From NCBI GenBank assembly GCA_050252075.1, contig JBFWLP010000039.1, positions 1 through 27,627 of the forward strand: a stretch of 27,627 nt of DNA. The letters are read 5' to 3'. The DNA is from JAAYGT01 sp050252075. Its GTDB lineage: Bacteria > Pseudomonadota > Gammaproteobacteria > Burkholderiales > Burkholderiaceae_B. The translations under genes were made by a program, and so were the position numbers. Positions 1 through 6,579 of this stretch are shown here, in pieces. The first letter of the stretch is position 1; each line of letters begins with the position of its first letter. The notes beneath the pieces were generated by a model. That model was given only the letters and a program-made list of their open reading frames with translations. It did no database searches and had not been told where the DNA came from.

Positions 1-2
1 CC

Positions 3-302
3 GCGCCGGCCGGGGCGACGCCACAGGGGCCGCCGGCAGCCGGGGCCGACAACGCCAAGAGCTTATTACAAGCAAATGGTTGCATGGCCTGCCATGCTCG
101 CGATAAAAAGATTCCTGGTCCGTCGTTTGTTGATATCAGTCAAAAATATCGCGGGCAGGAAGGGGTTGTCGCCACCTTGACCAAGAAACTGAAATCAGGC
201 GGGGGAGGCGTCTGGGGGCCGATACCCATGCCGGCCAATCCGGGGCTGAGCGATGACGATGCCGCGGTCATGCTGGAATGGATTCTGTCCGGTTCGCAGT
301 AA
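3..302 (+). CDS. c-type cytochrome, C-terminal part (c551/c552 type; probably SoxD tail), 5' cut by window
   Basis: The frame is open to the left window edge, so this is the last 99 residues of a longer protein. A Pro/Ala-rich linker (about residues 1-16) leads into a small class I cytochrome c domain. The haem motif CMACH is at partial residues 27-31, and the sixth-ligand region GPIPMPAN has the usual Met. The domain closely resembles Pseudomonas c551 in layout (CxxCH, IPGPSF, GVWGPIPMP, C-terminal helix). Lying directly upstream of soxY, it is most simply the C-terminal domain of the SoxD cytochrome subunit of sulfane dehydrogenase SoxCD, or a separate c551 electron acceptor. The linker favours a fused multi-domain protein. 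The haem domain is certain; the SoxD name is an inference from position. Confidence 0.8.
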   Translation, partial: APAGATPQGPPAAGADNAKSLLQANGCMACHARDKKIPGPSFVDISQKYRGQEGVVATLTKKLKSGGGGVWGPIPMPANPGLSDDDAAVMLEWILSGSQ

Positions 303-355
303 ACTCGTTCAGCAACAATCAACACTGACACGACCTACAACAAGAGGAGTAACGT

Positions 356-823
356 ATGAATCAACAACGCAGAAGCGTACTGAAGCTGAGCACGGTGCTG
401 GGTCTGGCGGTTGCCGCCGGCATACTGCGTCCCGAGCAAGCCATGGCTGCGCAGCAGGAATGGAACAAGAAAGCCTTCGAGGCGAAGACCGTCAAAGACG
501 TCGTGGCCGCGTTTAACGGCACCGAGTCCACCGAGTCTGATCAAATCACGCTGGTGGCGCCCGATATCGCCGAAAACGGCGCGGTTGTGCCGGTAGGGGT
601 GGTCAGCAAACTTCCCAACACCACCCAGATCGCCATTCTGGTTCCCAATAACCCGAATGCACTGGCGGCGTCGTTCGATCTGTCCGCCGATACGCTGGCC
701 GATGTCGCCACCCGTATCAAAATGGGCGGAACGTCCGATGTCTACGCCTTGGTAAAAGCCGACGGCAAGTTTTACACGGCGCACAAGGAAATCAAGGTCA
801 CCCTCGGTGGCTGCGGCGGCTAA
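356..823 (+). CDS. soxY: SoxY, sulfur-carrier subunit of the thiosulfate-oxidising complex
   Basis: Periplasmic carrier that holds sulfur intermediates on a C-terminal cysteine while SoxAX, SoxB and SoxCD act on them. The 155-residue protein ends in the family signature GGCGG, with the swinging-arm cysteine at residue 153. The N-terminus carries a twin-arginine-like motif (RRSVLKL, residues 5-11), a hydrophobic stretch and an Ala-x-Ala cleavage region near residue 32, fitting Tat export of a folded SoxYZ pair. The start at 356 is supported by a Shine-Dalgarno sequence AAGAGGAG at 342-349. The gene lies 53 bp after the cytochrome and 45 bp before soxZ, its obligate partner. Confidence 0.97.
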   Translation: MNQQRRSVLKLSTVLGLAVAAGILRPEQAMAAQQEWNKKAFEAKTVKDVVAAFNGTESTESDQITLVAPDIAENGAVVPVGVVSKLPNTTQIAILVPNNPNALAASFDLSADTLADVATRIKMGGTSDVYALVKADGKFYTAHKEIKVTLGGCGG

Positions 824-868
824 GCCGTCTTGTGTCGTTTACCGTATAACACTATCAAGGAGTAAATC

Positions 869-1183
869 ATGGCAACACGCCCAATGCGTATTCGCGCCGT
901 TGAAAAAGACGGCGTTGTGGAAGTCAAGGCTCTGATGAGCCACATCATGGAAACCGGCCAGCGCAAAGACAGCAGCGGCAACGTTGTTCCTGCGCACTTT
1001 ATCGATCTGGTCGAGGCCAAATGGAATGACAAGGTGGTATTGAATGCCCAGTGGGGGCCCGCCGTTTCGCGTGATCCCTTTCTGTCATTCAAGTTCAAGG
1101 GTGGAAAAAAGGGTGACAAGGTCACCTTGTCATGGAAAGACAACAAAGGGGAAAGCCGCACCGATACGACGGATATTCGCTAG
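869..1183 (+). CDS. soxZ: SoxZ, partner subunit of the SoxYZ sulfur carrier
   Basis: Forms a tight heterodimer with SoxY; an immunoglobulin-like beta domain that presents SoxY's C-terminal arm to the other Sox enzymes. At 104 residues it has the family length, has no signal peptide (it is co-exported with SoxY), and carries recognisable SoxZ sequence such as RDPFLSFKFKGGKKGD at residues 68-83 and WKDN at 89-92. The ATG at 869 has AAGGAG at 857-862. The stop codon (1181-1183) is followed immediately by a strong hairpin at 1184-1223, so soxYZ and soxAX may be expressed at different levels from one transcript. Confidence 0.96.
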   Translation: MATRPMRIRAVEKDGVVEVKALMSHIMETGQRKDSSGNVVPAHFIDLVEAKWNDKVVLNAQWGPAVSRDPFLSFKFKGGKKGDKVTLSWKDNKGESRTDTTDIR

Positions 1184-1223
1184 CGGCATCGGCGTGGTTT
1201 GCCATCAAACTGCGCCCATGCCG
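1184..1223 (+). promoter_or_regulatory. Intercistronic RNA hairpin between soxZ and soxA
   Basis: A 40-nt stem-loop begins on the base after the soxZ stop codon. Arms 1184-1201 and 1206-1223 pair as C-GGCAT, a C.C mismatch, GGCG, two G.U wobbles, then GTTTG/CAAAC around a CCAT loop. This gives about 17 base pairs with one mismatch. No T-run follows, so it is not a classical intrinsic terminator. Its place is typical of 3'-exonuclease-blocking or processing hairpins that stabilise the upstream message, here soxYZ. The pairing is read directly from the sequence; the role is inferred. Confidence 0.6.
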
Positions 1224-1264
1224 GAATGTTCGTCCTGAAGCGCTGTTAATCAAGGAGGAGTGCG

Positions 1265-2083
1265 ATGAAAAAAAGATCATCCAGAGTACTGGCCGCGTTG
1301 GCGGGCGGGGTACTGGCCTGTGCCGGTAGTGCCTATGCCAACGAAACCGCCCAGGGTATCGCCGAGTATCGGGCGATGCTTGGCGATGGCGGAAACCCGG
1401 CCGAACTTATTGAAATGACGGGTGAAGAGTTATGGATGGAAAAGCGGGGCCCGAAGAGCGCCTCGCTCGAACAATGCGATCTGGGTCTGGGGCCCGGCGT
1501 GGTCAAGGGCGCCTATGCCCAGATGCCGCGTTATTTCAAAGATGCGGATCAGGTCATGGATCTTGAAACGCGTCTTGTTTATTGTATGGTCAACCTGCAA
1601 GGGCTCGACGCCAAGGAAGTCACCAAAAAGCCATTCTCGGGCAGCGGCGATTACGCCACCGACATGGAAGCGCTGGTGGGCTATGTGGTGGGGCTGTCGC
1701 GCGGCGACACCATTGCTGTTCCCCAGGATCATGCCAAAGAGCGCGAGGCATTCGAGCGCGGGCGCCAGATTTTCTATTTCAGGGGCGGCCCGTACGATTT
1801 CTCCTGCGCCTCGTGCCACAGTGTGACGGGGCAGCGTATCCGTTTGCAGGACCTTCCCAACCTGACCGAATCCAAGCCCGCCCAAGAGGCCTATTCCAGC
1901 TGGCCGGCTTACCGTGTGTCGCAAGGCGCATTGCGTTCCATGCAGTGGCGTCTGCAGGACTGCTTCCGTCAGCAGCGCATGCCGCATCTTAAGTACGGTT
2001 CGCAGGCTTCCATTGATCTCACCGTGTTTCTTGGCGTGAATGCCAAAGGTGGTGTCATGGATGCGCCCGGTCTGAAACGGTAA
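1265..2083 (+). CDS. soxA: SoxA, c-type cytochrome subunit of SoxAX (L-cysteine S-thiosulfotransferase), mono-haem form
   Basis: With SoxX it couples thiosulfate to the SoxY cysteine, passing two electrons to a cytochrome. The 272-residue protein has a Sec signal peptide (cleavage near AYA-NE, residue 25). It has only one CxxCH (CASCH, residues 181-185), in the C-terminal cytochrome domain. The conserved active-site cysteine (haem ligand, persulfide in known structures) is Cys233, in DCFRQQRMP. The N-terminal domain has lost the first haem motif seen in di-haem SoxA and instead has single cysteines (Cys71, Cys107) that could form a disulfide, as in the mono-haem class. A very strong ribosome site AAGGAGGAG (1252-1260) precedes the ATG. 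Confidence 0.96.
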   Translation: MKKRSSRVLAALAGGVLACAGSAYANETAQGIAEYRAMLGDGGNPAELIEMTGEELWMEKRGPKSASLEQCDLGLGPGVVKGAYAQMPRYFKDADQVMDLETRLVYCMVNLQGLDAKEVTKKPFSGSGDYATDMEALVGYVVGLSRGDTIAVPQDHAKEREAFERGRQIFYFRGGPYDFSCASCHSVTGQRIRLQDLPNLTESKPAQEAYSSWPAYRVSQGALRSMQWRLQDCFRQQRMPHLKYGSQASIDLTVFLGVNAKGGVMDAPGLKR

Positions 2084-2093
2084 ACGGAGATCA

Positions 2094-2753
2094 ATGATGA
2101 AATTAACCAAACTTGCGCCGTTCACCTCCTGCCTTGCTCTTTCGGTGGCCAGTTTTGCGGCGGTGGCCGATAACCACCAGGTATCCGGTACCAGCCCCGA
2201 AGCAGTTCTTGCCGTCATGAAAGCTTCTTTTGCGGAAAGGGGCATTGCCAAGCTGGACCGCCTTGAACAGTCGGAAATGCAGGCTATCTGCTCCAAGGCC
2301 GATATGTCGGGGCGTCCGCTCAGCAGTGCCGACGCGGCCAAAATCACGAAAGCAGCCATGGAAAGCGTGAAGCCGCCGGCCGACGGCAACTATCTTGGGG
2401 CCTGGAAAGCCGGCGAGAAAGTGGCCCAAAGCGGTCGCGGCCTGCAGTTCAGCGACAAGCCCGGAGCACCCAACGGGGGTAATTGCTACGCCTGCCATCA
2501 AATGAGCAAAGCCGAAATTTCCTTCGGGAATATCGGGCCGTCGTTGCTGCATTACGGAAAGATCCGTGGAAACTCCAAAGAGATCCTCCAGTACACGTGG
2601 AACAAAATCTACAACTCGCACACCACCAATGCGTGTTCCACCATGCCCCGATTCGGCGCTGCCGGCATTCTTACCGAACAGCAAATGAAAGACGTCATGG
2701 CCTTGTTGTTTGATCCCAATTCGCCGGTGAACAACGATTCCGTGATTCCGTAA
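2094..2753 (+). CDS. soxX: SoxX, c-type cytochrome subunit of SoxAX, long form
   Basis: Electron-accepting partner of SoxA in the periplasmic thiosulfate-conjugating complex. A Sec signal (to about residue 25) is followed by a roughly 75-residue N-terminal extension, then a mono-haem domain with CYACH at 131-135 and a Met ligand in CSTMPRFG (Met184). Cys66 and Cys181 are extra cysteines that may pair. At 219 residues it is much longer than SoxX of the di-haem SoxA systems and matches the long SoxX that accompanies mono-haem SoxA (the Starkeya novella-type arrangement). The start is a tandem ATGATG. The GGAG at 2086-2089 is 4 nt from the first ATG and 7 nt from the second (2097), so translation may begin one codon later. 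Confidence 0.95.
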   Translation: MMKLTKLAPFTSCLALSVASFAAVADNHQVSGTSPEAVLAVMKASFAERGIAKLDRLEQSEMQAICSKADMSGRPLSSADAAKITKAAMESVKPPADGNYLGAWKAGEKVAQSGRGLQFSDKPGAPNGGNCYACHQMSKAEISFGNIGPSLLHYGKIRGNSKEILQYTWNKIYNSHTTNACSTMPRFGAAGILTEQQMKDVMALLFDPNSPVNNDSVIP

Positions 2754-2808
2754 CCCAGTTCCGGCCTTCCCTGTAGCCGGGGCCGGCCGGGCTGACCCTT
2801 GTTTTGTT

Positions 2809-2852
2809 CGGCAAGCGCTGCCCGTGGGTTCTTACCCTGTGGCAACTTGCCG
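2809..2852 (+). terminator. Nested stem-loop with short T-tract upstream of soxW; attenuator or processing hairpin
   Basis: In the 119-bp gap between soxX and the thioredoxin gene, three nested arms pair: CGGCAAG (2809-2815) with CTTGCCG (2846-2852), TGCC (2819-2822) with GGCA (2841-2844), and GGGT (2826-2829) with ACCC (2834-2837) around a TCTT loop. That is 15 base pairs with small internal loops. TTTT follows at 2854-2857, so partial intrinsic termination is possible, though the interrupted stem and short T-run make it a weak terminator. It lies 20 nt before the downstream start codon and could equally be a message-stability element. Confidence 0.45.
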
Positions 2853-2872
2853 ATTTTCATTGAGAGAACACC

Positions 2873-3397
2873 ATGTTGAAGCAGGTTCGGCGTGTTGCCC
2901 TGGCCATGGGCATGGCCACATCGGCTGCGGTGCTGCTGCTGGCGGCCGGTGCGGCCGGCGCCCAAACGCCGGCAAAAGGCGACACTATTACCATGCCCGA
3001 TGTCCGGCTGCTCGACGGCACCGTGCTCACTTCGGCCGATATGCAGGGTAAGCCGCTGATCATTGAATACTGGGCCTCGTGGTGCCCGTTCTGCGCGCGC
3101 CAGAATCCTTATTTCGAATCGTTGTACCAAAAGGCGAAGGGCTCCGGCCTGACCGTGCTGTCGGTCAGTATCGACAAAAAACCGGAAGACGCCCAGGCCT
3201 ACATGAAGGCCAAAAACTACACCTTTCCCGTAGCCATGGAAACGCCTGAACTGCGCCAGGTATTCGGCAAGCGGCGCGTTATTCCCAAAATTTTTGTGAT
3301 CACCGCCGACGGCAAGGTTGCCGAGGTCATTCCGGGCGAAATGTTCGAGGAAGATGTCCTTGATCTCATAAAGTATGCCCCCGGCAGTGCCCGGTAA
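2873..3397 (+). CDS. soxW: Periplasmic TlpA/ResA-like thioredoxin, SoxW type
   Basis: Thiol-disulfide oxidoreductase of 174 residues with a signal peptide (hydrophobic to about residue 30, ending AGA-QT). The active site WCPFC has its cysteines at 71 and 74, and the cis-proline lies in VIPKIFV (Pro138). The fold and insert are of the TlpA/ResA group. Its place between soxX and soxB points to the SoxW role: keeping Sox protein cysteines (the SoxY arm, or the SoxA/SoxX thiols) in the working redox state. The CPFC dipeptide differs from the CPHC of DsbA and CGPC of cytoplasmic thioredoxin. The thioredoxin fold is certain; the SoxW name rests on position. The likely ribosome site is GAGAG about 5 nt before the ATG. 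Confidence 0.88.
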   Translation: MLKQVRRVALAMGMATSAAVLLLAAGAAGAQTPAKGDTITMPDVRLLDGTVLTSADMQGKPLIIEYWASWCPFCARQNPYFESLYQKAKGSGLTVLSVSIDKKPEDAQAYMKAKNYTFPVAMETPELRQVFGKRRVIPKIFVITADGKVAEVIPGEMFEEDVLDLIKYAPGSAR

Positions 3398-3429
3398 ATC
3401 CGTCACTTCTTCAGGAAAAACCTCCCATC

Positions 3430-5142
3430 ATGATGAATCGTCGAGAATTCCTACAAGTACTCAGCATTGCCGCCGCCGGTGGTTTAACGGTGTCACGGTC
3501 GGCATCTGCCGCCGAGCAGGCGGCCCGACAGTTTTACGAGGTGCCGCGGTTTGGCAACGTGCATTTCCTGCACTTCACCGATTGCCACGCCCAGCTGCTG
3601 CCGGTGTATTTTCGTGAACCCAGTGTGAACTTGGGGTTTGCCGATGCCCGCAATCGTCCCCCACATCTGGTGGGCGACTATTTGCTGAAATATTTCGGAA
3701 TTCCCGCCGGCACTCCCCAGGCACATGCCTTTACGTACCTGAACTTTGAAGAGGCTGCCCGCAAGTACGGGAAAGTGGGCGGCTTTGCACACATGGCTAC
3801 GCTGGTGAAGCAGCTCAAGGCCGGCCGTCCGGGCGCGTTGCTGCTCGACGGGGGCGATACATGGCAAGGATCAGGTACGTCGCTCTGGACGAACGGGCAA
3901 GACATGGTGGATGCCTGTCTGGCGCTGGGCGTCGATGTCATGACCGGCCACTGGGAGTTCACCCTGGGCATGGACCGGGTGAAGGAAATTGTGGAAAGCG
4001 ATTTCGCCGGGAAGGTCGATTTCATTGCCAACAACATTGAAACATTCGACTTTGGCGACCCTGTCTTTCCTTCCTACACCATGAAGGAAATGAACGGCGT
4101 GCAATGCGCCATCATCGGTCAGGCGTTCCCGTATACCCCCATCGCCAATCCCCGTTATTTTGTCGAAGACTGGACGTTCGGCATTCAGGAAGACAAGTTG
4201 CAGGCCGTGATTGACGAAGTTCGCGAAAAGGGGGCGAAGGTTGTCGTCTTGCTGTCGCACAACGGGATGGATGTCGATCTCAAGCTGGCCTCGCGGGTGC
4301 GCGGGCTTGACGCCATTATGGGCGGCCATACCCACGACGGTGTGCCGGCGCCCGTCATTGTGGAAAACGGGGGCGGGAAAACACTGGTCACCAATGCAGG
4401 CAGCAACACCAAGTTCCTGGGCGTACTCGACTTCGATGTCCAGGGCGGCAAGGTGCAGGACTTCCGCTACAAGCTACTGCCGGTGTTTTCCAACTTTATC
4501 GACCCGGATCCCGCCATGACGGCACTGATCGAGAAAGTGCGCGCACCGTTTGCCGCCAAGCTTGCCGAGCCGCTGGCCGTAACGGATGGCACTCTTTACC
4601 GCCGTGGCAACTTCAACGGCACCTTCGATCAGCTGATCCTTGATGCCCTGATGGCCGAGAAAGATGCCGAGATCGCATTTTCGCCGGGGTTCCGTTGGGG
4701 CACCAGCCTGCTGCCCGGCGACACGATCACCATGGAGCACGTGCTCGACCAGACCGCCATCACCTATCCCTACACCACCCTTACCGACATGTCGGGTGAA
4801 ATGATCAAAACAGTGCTGGAAGATGTCGCCGACAACCTGTTCAATCCCGATCCCTACTATCAGCAGGGTGGCGATATGGTGCGGGTGGGCGGCTTGCAAT
4901 ACAGCATTACGCCACAGGCCGAGGCCGGCAAGCGCATCGACGACATGACGCTGAACGGCAAACCCATCGACCCCTCGAAAACCTACAGGGTCGCCGGTTG
5001 GGCCCCGGTAGCCCAGGGAGCCCAGGGCGAGCCCGCCTGGGAGGTCGTTGCGCGGTACTTGCGCGCGGTCAAGACCGTTACCGCCATCCAGCCGAATCAA
5101 CCGTTACTCAAAGGGGTGAGCGACAATCACGGGATTGCGTAA
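3430..5142 (+). CDS. soxB: SoxB, dimanganese S-sulfosulfanyl-L-cysteine sulfohydrolase
   Basis: Removes the terminal sulfone of SoxY-bound thiosulfate as sulfate. The 570-residue protein has a metallophosphatase/5'-nucleotidase layout: metal-binding DCHAQ (Asp51, His53), GGDTWQG (Asp143), the SoxB-specific GHWEFT (residues 173-178), SHNGMD (His277) and GGHTHD (298-303), then a nucleotidase C-terminal domain. A twin-arginine motif (NRREFLQV, residues 3-10) followed by a hydrophobic stretch indicates Tat export. Tandem ATG codons occur at 3430 and 3433; AGGA at 3413-3416 is rather distant from both. The gene starts 32 bp after soxW and ends 25 bp before the dsrE-like gene, so the three are probably one transcript. 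Confidence 0.97.
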   Translation: MMNRREFLQVLSIAAAGGLTVSRSASAAEQAARQFYEVPRFGNVHFLHFTDCHAQLLPVYFREPSVNLGFADARNRPPHLVGDYLLKYFGIPAGTPQAHAFTYLNFEEAARKYGKVGGFAHMATLVKQLKAGRPGALLLDGGDTWQGSGTSLWTNGQDMVDACLALGVDVMTGHWEFTLGMDRVKEIVESDFAGKVDFIANNIETFDFGDPVFPSYTMKEMNGVQCAIIGQAFPYTPIANPRYFVEDWTFGIQEDKLQAVIDEVREKGAKVVVLLSHNGMDVDLKLASRVRGLDAIMGGHTHDGVPAPVIVENGGGKTLVTNAGSNTKFLGVLDFDVQGGKVQDFRYKLLPVFSNFIDPDPAMTALIEKVRAPFAAKLAEPLAVTDGTLYRRGNFNGTFDQLILDALMAEKDAEIAFSPGFRWGTSLLPGDTITMEHVLDQTAITYPYTTLTDMSGEMIKTVLEDVADNLFNPDPYYQQGGDMVRVGGLQYSITPQAEAGKRIDDMTLNGKPIDPSKTYRVAGWAPVAQGAQGEPAWEVVARYLRAVKTVTAIQPNQPLLKGVSDNHGIA

Positions 5143-5167
5143 ACACCTCGAACCAAGGAGGCGTACC

Positions 5168-5629
5168 ATGATCAAGCAGTCTGTTTATGCCGTTATGCTG
5201 GGGCTGGCGTGCACCACGCTGGCCGCTGTTTCCGCGCCGCAAACGGCGCGGGCGCAAGCCGCTGCCGGCGAAGCCCGGCAGGGTATGAAGGTGGTGTATC
5301 ACATCAACGACTCAGACGACCAGGCACTGGCGGCGTTGCGCAATATGCGCAACCACCTTGATGTCGCCCCGTCCACCGAAATCGTTGCCGTTGCACATGC
5401 CGACGGCATCGATTTCCTTTCCACCAAATACGACGACGCTAAAACGGTCGGGCCGCTCATTGCCGGCCTGGCCGCCCGAGGCGTGCGCTTTGAGGTATGT
5501 GAGATTACAATTGGCCGCAAACAATGGAGCAAAGACGACTTCGTTCTTGAAGCTGAATTTACTCCTTCCGGCGTGGCACGAATTACAGAATTACAGATTG
5601 GGCAGGGCTACGCCTATATCAAGCCGTAA
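5168..5629 (+). CDS. Secreted DsrE-family protein (possible periplasmic sulfane-sulfur carrier)
   Basis: A 153-residue protein with a clear Sec signal peptide (cleavage about ARA-QA, residue 29) followed by a DsrE/YchN-fold domain. It has a beta strand MKVVYHIND (40-48), a second strand EIVAVAHADGIDF and the loop GVRFEVC with the single mature-domain cysteine Cys111, the position used for persulfide transfer in DsrE/TusD proteins. The end, GYAYIKP, is typical of secreted DsrE-like proteins. An in-frame ATG exists at 5135, but the strong AAGGAGG at 5155-5161 and the signal peptide fix the start at 5168. It follows soxB by 25 bp, so a sulfur-handling role in the Sox pathway is likely but not shown. 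The family is clear; the function is inferred. Confidence 0.85.
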   Translation: MIKQSVYAVMLGLACTTLAAVSAPQTARAQAAAGEARQGMKVVYHINDSDDQALAALRNMRNHLDVAPSTEIVAVAHADGIDFLSTKYDDAKTVGPLIAGLAARGVRFEVCEITIGRKQWSKDDFVLEAEFTPSGVARITELQIGQGYAYIKP

Positions 5630-5667
5630 GCGGCGGTCTTTCCGCGGGCGTAGTATGGAGAAGCTGT

Positions 5668-6579
5668 ATGGTGGGGGAGTGGGAGTGGTTGTGGGTGCCC
5701 GCAACGTTGGTGGCGGCGGCGGCCCAGGTGGGCCGTAACGCCATCCAGCGGTCGCTGTCGGGGCCGTTGGGCACGCTGGGGGCTACCCAGGTTCGGTTTT
5801 TGTATGGTTTTCCCTTTGCCATTGTTTTCTTTCTTGCCGCGCTCTGGTTAACGCAGGCAGCCCTACCGTCATTCAGCCTTGAGTTTTTCCTGTACACCTT
5901 TTGCGGCGCCGTGTCGCAAATACTGGGAACGGCGCTCATGCTGGCGGCCATGCAGCGGCGGGAATTCGTGGTGGTTACCGCCTGGACAAAAACGGAACCG
6001 ATTCAGGTGGCACTGTTCGGTGTACTGGTGCTGAGCGACCCGATTTCCCTGGCCGGGGCGTGCGCCATTCTGGCGGCTACCCTGGGTGTAGTGGTGTTGT
6101 CCCGTCCTGCATCGGCATCGGCCCAGGCGACCAGCTGGCATGCCGTTGTCATGGGTTTGCTGGCGGCGGCCGGGTTTGCGGTATCGGCCGTGGCGTTTCG
6201 CGGGGCGATTCTTGTTCTGGACTCGAACAATTTTCTGGTGGCCGCTTCGTTCACCCTGGTGGTCTCACTGGGGTGTCAGACCACCTTGCTTGCGGTGTGG
6301 ATGCGTGTGAAATATCCGGATGTCTGGAAACGCTGTCTGGCCGAGTGGCGGGCGTCGATTCTGGGCGGCTTCCTGGGGGCCCTGGCCTCACAGGGGTGGT
6401 TCATCGGGTTCGCACTCACCAGTGCGGCGAATGTACGAACCCTGGGGCTGGTCGAGGTACTTTTCGCGCAAGCCGTGTCGTACAAGCTCTTTCTGGCGCG
6501 CACCTCGGGGCGCGATTGGGTGGGGATCGGGCTGATCCTGGCCGGCGTGGCCACCCTGCTGTGGGTGGGGGCCGGTTAA
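5668..6579 (+). CDS. DMT-superfamily (EamA) inner-membrane transporter
   Basis: A 303-residue membrane protein with about ten hydrophobic segments arranged as two EamA repeats, the first ending about residue 145 and the second starting after the hydrophilic PASASAQATSW loop. Family features include QVRFLYGFPFA in the second segment. The substrate cannot be told from sequence; DMT exporters handle amino acids, nucleobases and other metabolites. GGAG at 5657-5660 supports the ATG at 5668. It lies only 38 bp after the dsrE-like gene on the same strand and no good terminator lies between them, so read-through from the sox cluster is possible. Its stop codon (6577-6579) overlaps that of the opposing moeA. 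Confidence 0.85.
   Translation: MVGEWEWLWVPATLVAAAAQVGRNAIQRSLSGPLGTLGATQVRFLYGFPFAIVFFLAALWLTQAALPSFSLEFFLYTFCGAVSQILGTALMLAAMQRREFVVVTAWTKTEPIQVALFGVLVLSDPISLAGACAILAATLGVVVLSRPASASAQATSWHAVVMGLLAAAGFAVSAVAFRGAILVLDSNNFLVAASFTLVVSLGCQTTLLAVWMRVKYPDVWKRCLAEWRASILGGFLGALASQGWFIGFALTSAANVRTLGLVEVLFAQAVSYKLFLARTSGRDWVGIGLILAGVATLLWVGAG

Noticed and set aside
1430..2389. 319-codon minus-strand frame opposite soxA and soxX
   Set aside because: It lies fully antisense to two genes with clear haem motifs; long shadow frames are expected in GC-rich coding DNA.
2761..2786. CCGGCC-N14-GGCCGG inverted repeat after soxX as a terminator
   Set aside because: Short stem, 14-nt loop and no adjacent T-run; the GC-rich GGCCGGCC is itself palindromic and can arise by chance. 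The structure at 2809-2852 is stronger.
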